Part shown: positions 59,701-64,000 of the stretch, piece by piece
Layout of the letters: every line of letters starts with the position of its first letter
How positions within the stretch are numbered: the first letter of the stretch is position 1
Assembly (NCBI RefSeq): GCF_001638985.1
Contig: NW_017265134.1
Coordinates: 4,114,695-4,178,694 of the forward strand
Source: Phycomyces blakesleeanus NRRL 1555(-)
Lineage: Eukaryota; Mucoromycota; Mucoromycetes; Mucorales; Phycomycetaceae
Direction of reading: 5' to 3'
Length of the DNA: 64,000 bases
Notes under the pieces: generated by a model
Databases searched by the model: none
Seen by the model: only the letters and a program-made list of their open reading frames with translations
Told to the model about the DNA's origin: nothing
Translations under genes and position numbers: made by a program

Positions 59701-62700
59701 TCTGGCTGGTCAGAGCTCTGACAAACGTCTTTGAAAACGAGATCCAGGCATCTTTGGAAAAGAGCGGAGCTGGATACCTCTGCGCACAGGCCTTGATCTG
59801 GATCATCACCAGCCATCCCGAACACACCGTCAGAAGAGCAGCATACGAAGAGACATCGGTCATTTCTGCCAAGAAGCCCGAGATGCTCTGTACATTTATG
59901 AAGCTAGCCCTGAAGCAGTGGTTATTGGATGTAAGTTCTTTCTTTCTTTCTGTTTTGTTATAAGCAAAATATTGAATATTCATTAATCACTTTAATTTTT
60001 TATTCTTAAAAAAAAAAAGATTGAACAAAAGACAAAGGATTCTACTGCAGTTGCTGCCCACAGTGCCGAAAACTTCAACTCTGAACTTTCTACTTATCGC
60101 CTTGCCAGTGTATTGAAGACCATTACTTCCTTTGACCGTGACATTCCTGCCGAAATCAAAAAAAAGGAATTGGTAGAGCTTATGATCTTGTCTCATCACA
60201 AATATATTGGTATGCACTCTATTTTTTTTTTATTATTATTAGTTATATATATATATATATATATATAATATTGAAATAACAATTGAAACTTACCTAAATA
60301 CCTTTTATTATTATATATAATTTATGACCACCTTTATAACCGTAACCACGACTACGGTTATGATCATGTCAACAAATCTACAACTTATTTTTTTAATGAT
60401 AATCAGCTTCTCCTTCTGACAAGTACAACTGGATCACTTTGGTTCAACGTGTAAATGTTGACCCTGGAAAGTTGGTCAAGACTCACTTTGAGAGAATCAA
60501 GGATATTTTGATGGAAACTCTTCTTGACAGAAAAAAGGTATAATTGACTCATCAAAATTAGACTGAAATACAATACATGTATTCGAGTTTTGTTTTTGTT
60601 TTATATCAGCAATCAATTACTAAATCTTTTTTTCTTTTCTTTCTTTCTTTCTTTACTTAGTCCGAGTTGTTTTATGAAGCAGCCATTTCTGCAATCTCCA
60701 CCTTGGTGTTCATTTCACCAAACTCGATCCCTGCATTTATAGATATCATCAAGGCAAACCTGGACACTAGTCTGATGAAGGGTATCAATGAATTGGAGTA
60801 CAACATCTGGCAGACTCCTGCCGATCAGGTTTATGTTGATGGTAAAATACTAATATCAAAACCTATAACACTTAATCCTATAAACAAACAAGACATACAT
60901 ACATACTTATTAAATTTATACTTGCTGCCCTTTTTTTTCTGTTGATATCTAGTTCTCAAAAAGAACAAGTCTGTTGTATCTGACAACCGTAACCGCAAGG
61001 GATACGAAGACCAAAAGTGGGAAGAGGAGCTGCGTGCCGAGCTGGCCAAGAAGAAGGGTATCACCACCGCCCAGAAGCTTACCCGTGAAGAGCAGGTCAT
61101 TCTTGACGCCCAGCGTAAAAAGGAACACGAGATCCGCGACCACGTGCAGCAGGTCTACGAAAAGATCACTCTCGGACTCCACATCGTGCGTGCCCTGGTC
61201 TCCGGCAATGTCGAGGCACTCTCGGACCACCTTGTTATCCTGGTGCGCGTCCTGCTTGACCTGGCCACCAAAAAGAATGCCGGTCTTTTGGTCGGCCACG
61301 ACATCACCAACACTTACCTCCAGATCGGCCTCTGCGTCACCGATAGCATTCTTCCGATCCGTGAAGCCATCGGTCTGGCCACCTTGCGTTCCAACAACGT
61401 AGACCAGATCCCGTCCCGCTGGCTCGACGAGCCCCTGGGAGACCTGGTGGCCCGCATTCTTTATCGCCTGCGCTTCATCACCGAAAGCCAGCCTTTGCCA
61501 CCTTCGTCGTTTGCCTACTGTTTCCCCGTACTCCAGCAGGTGCTTGTCCAGGGCGGCATCGACTGTCCCGAGGACGAGGACGAGGACAGCGAAAATGAGT
61601 TGGCCCAGATCACCATGGCGATCGACATCATTGGCTTCCACTGCCCCCAGGGTGACTCGACAATCTTGCCTCGAAAGGAGATGATCAACGGTCTGTTGCT
61701 GAGCATCAAGGAGTACCCCCAGTGCACCAAGAGCGCCAAGTTGGCCTTGATTTCCTTGTGTGAGGCCATGGCCGACAATGTCACTCTTGATGAAATCAAT
61801 GCCTTGCTCAACGGTCTCTTGTCAAACGAATCACTTGTTCGCCATGCAGCTCTACAGGGTTTGGAGGTAAGAAAGAAACTTAATTTATAAAAGCACACAC
61901 ACATTATATATTTATATTTACAATAAATTTACTAAATTTTTTTTTTCTCTTTAGCTTCTTGATTTGACAGATATTGACTACTCACCCGAACTTTGGGTCG
62001 CATGTCACGATGACAATGAGACAAACGCCGAGTTGGCAAAGATCCAATGGCAAGACAATGCCATGGAGGTTGACGAGGCTTACAAAGGACAATTGCTGGA
62101 CTATGCTGGTAAGTACATCTTATTCATTTAGAAAGAAAGAGAAAGAGAGAAAATCAAAGGTACTGACCGACTTTGTATTTAGTTTCCGACATTGCCTTTG
62201 TCAGATCTGCTGCCAGTCGATCCATTGCTGAGGCATTAGAACACTATCCTGAAACTGCCACTGATACTCTCGAGGCCATCTATGCCTTGTACAAGAAAAA
62301 GGTACATATACACATATATACAAAAAAAAGATGATCAATAAACTAAAGAAAACAAAATCAATAAATAAATAAATGTATAGGCTGCTCCTCTTGATCCTGA
62401 ATTCGATCAATACGGCATGGTCATTCCCGAAACTCTCAACCGTCAGGACCCCTGGCAAGCACGCTCTGGCTTGGCCATCACATTAAAGGCCTCTGCTCCT
62501 TACATCTCGCTCGAAGACGCCCTGAGCCTCTCCAGATTCCTTATCAACGACGAGGCCCTGGGTGACCGCGACGAAGGTGTCCGCAAGCTGATGGTTGAAG
62601 CCGGTCTGGCCGCAATCAAGACCTACGGCAAGGACTCTGTCCAGGACTTCCTGAAGATCTATGAGACCTACCTCAACACCAAGGCTCCTAACAACCAGAC

Positions 62701-64000
62701 CCATGACTACATTCGCCAGTCAGCCGTCATTCTCTACGGCGGTGCTGCGGGTTACTTGCAACAGGGCGACCCCAAGGTCCGTACTGCGGTCGACAAGCTC
62801 ATCGAGACTCTCGAGACACCTTCCGAGGTCGTCCAGAGTGCCGTGTCCGAGTGCCTTCCACCTCTGATCAAGATGATCAAGGAAGACGTGCCCGCGATTT
62901 CCGAAACCTTGTTGGACAGGCTGTTCAGAAGCGAAAAGTACGCCGGTCGCCGTGGTGCGGCCTATGGTCTGGCTGGTGTGGTCAAGGGCCGTGGTATCAC
63001 TGCGCTCAAGGAATGCAGCATCATGTCCAAGCTCAAGGACGCCATTGATTTCAAGCGCCCTTACGAGTACAAGCAGGGTGCCCTGTTTGCATTCGAGACT
63101 CTGTCGGCTACTCTGGGCCGTCTGTTTGAACCCTACATCATCCAGGTCATTCCTCTTCTTCTTGTTTGCTTCGGCGACACCAACCTCGACGTCAGAGAGG
63201 CCACCTCAGATACCGCGCGTGTTATTATGAGCAAGATCAGTGGTCACTGTGTCAAGCTCATCTTGCCCTCGATCCTGACCGGTCTCGACGACCGCCAGTG
63301 GCGTACCAAGAAGGCCTCGGTCGAGCTTTTGGGTGCCATGGCCTACTGTGCCCCCAAGCAGCTCTCTGTGTCTCTTCCGAACATCATTCCTCGCATTACC
63401 GAAGTCTTGGCCGACACCCACGCCCAGGTCCAGACCGCCGCCAACCGCTCGCTGCACCAGTTCGGTGAGGTGATCAGCAACCCCGAGATCCAGGAGCTTG
63501 TGCCTGTCTTGCTCGAGGCTCTGAGCGACCCGAACTCAAAGACCATGGGTGCTCTGTCTGCTCTTCTGCGCACCTCGTTTGTCCATTACATCGACCCGCC
63601 TTCGCTGGCCCTGGTCATGCCGATCCTCGAACGTGGTCTGCGTGAGCGCGGTACCGAAGTCAAGACCAAGGCTGCCCAGATTGTCGGCAACATGGCTTCG
63701 CTGACCGACCAAAAAGATCTGATTCCTTACTTGCCCTTGGTTTTGCCGGGCGTCAAGGCTGTCCTGGCCGACCCTGTTCCGGATGCCCGCGGCACGGCCG
63801 CAAAGGCGCTCGGCTGCCTGGTCGAGAAGATGGGCGAGGACAACTTCGTCGGACTTGTGCCCGAGCTGTTGGATACCCTCAAGACCGACACCGGCAGTGT
63901 CGACCGCCAGGGTGCTGCCCAGGGTCTTTCCGAGGTCCTGGCCGGTCTTGGTCTCGAGCGCCTGGACGGTCTGTTGCCCGAGATCATCTCGAATGCCGAC
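56772..64000 (+). CDS. GCN1: GCN1 translational activator, N-terminal two-thirds (runs off the window)
   Basis: GCN1 is the large HEAT-repeat protein that binds ribosomes and, with GCN20, lets GCN2 sense uncharged tRNA. Exons: 56772-56919, 57144-57342, 57599-58191, 58858-59930, 60020-60209, 60407-60537, 60661-60841, 60951-61866, 61955-62108, 62183-62301 and 62381 onward, open at 64000. All junctions are GT...AG. Coding length is 5324 nt, one short of 1775 codons. The family is about 2,650 residues, so the GCN2-binding region lies outside. HEAT-like repeats run throughout. The exon from 60951 contains the basic helical segment E-E-L-R-A-E-L-A-K-K-K-G. The last exon covers the eEF3-like part (D-K-L-I-E-T-L-E-T-P-S-E-V-V-Q). 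Phase breaks once, at the A7 run 60956-60962. Codon use is more GC-rich in later exons, as in well-expressed genes. Confidence 0.95.
60956..60962 (+). other. A7 run with apparent one-base frameshift in GCN1
   Basis: Exon 7 ends in phase 1 (GAT G). The next exon begins TTCTC then seven As and GAACAAG. Continuing in phase gives the wrong frame. Eight As would restore the frame used downstream (N-K-S-V-V-S-D-N). Seven As is one short, most simply a homopolymer sequencing or assembly error. Confidence 0.75.

Noticed and set aside
60949..61641. 230-codon minus-strand ORF opposite GCN1
   Set aside because: It is a shadow frame of a well-supported GCN1 exon with strong codon bias.
1..64000. tRNA, rRNA or snRNA genes
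   Set aside because: Looked for cloverleaf-like segments with TTCGA-type loops and conserved rRNA blocks and recognised none. A covariance-model scan was not possible here.

Overview
The window reads as nuclear DNA of an early-diverging filamentous fungus, most likely Mucoromycota (Mucorales-like). The evidence is AT-rich intergenic DNA full of (TA)n runs and T/A homopolymers, short introns with GTAAGT-type donors and YAG acceptors, compact genes of conserved eukaryotic families (GCN1, SQT1/AAMP, acyl-protein thioesterase, PAQR receptor), and a gene fragment that resembles dispersed mucoralean hypothetical families. That last point is from memory. The species cannot be fixed from the sequence.

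Left half (1-31.7 kb) is repeat territory. Positions 1-5330 and 12551-18076 are inverted copies of each other and flank a roughly 7.2 kb core (5331-12550). The core holds one convincing two-exon gene of 307 codons on the minus strand. Each arm carries a head-to-head pair of about 250-bp terminal modules that make a long palindrome, a TTTGA/CAAAT array, a 93-bp minisatellite and a cluster of CCACTGG motifs. The right end of the structure (about 18.28 kb) breaks into a minus-strand gene with a PD-(D/E)XK-like motif. Next to that are a 5'-truncated LINE with target-site duplications and a possible 620-bp foldback element.

A 100-N gap lies at 22840-22939. The next 15 bases match a cloning-vector polylinker ending at a SmaI half site. 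Sequence right of the gap (22955-31728) repeats sequence left of it (14354-22839), differing mainly in repeat copy number. The simplest reading is an unmerged contig overlap, so genes at 18-22.8 kb and 27-31.7 kb are probably the same genes listed twice.

Right half (31.7-64 kb) is ordinary gene space. It holds two tandem acyl-protein thioesterase paralogues (32.4-34.8 kb, plus), a nine-exon SQT1/AAMP WD40 gene (35.4-37.6 kb, minus), a RanBP2-type zinc-finger protein with a presequence-like N-terminus (41.1-42.1 kb, plus), an unrecognised 590-residue protein (43.0-44.8 kb, plus), a five-exon PAQR/Izh-type seven-helix receptor (45.5-47.1 kb, minus), a small secreted double-psi beta-barrel protein (52.3-52.7 kb, minus) and the first ~1,775 codons of GCN1 (56.8 kb to the edge, plus). 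GCN1 shows an apparent one-base slip in an A run. These genes form no operon. SQT1 (ribosome assembly) and GCN1 (ribosome-bound sensor of amino-acid starvation) both touch the ribosome, but no functional cluster is evident.
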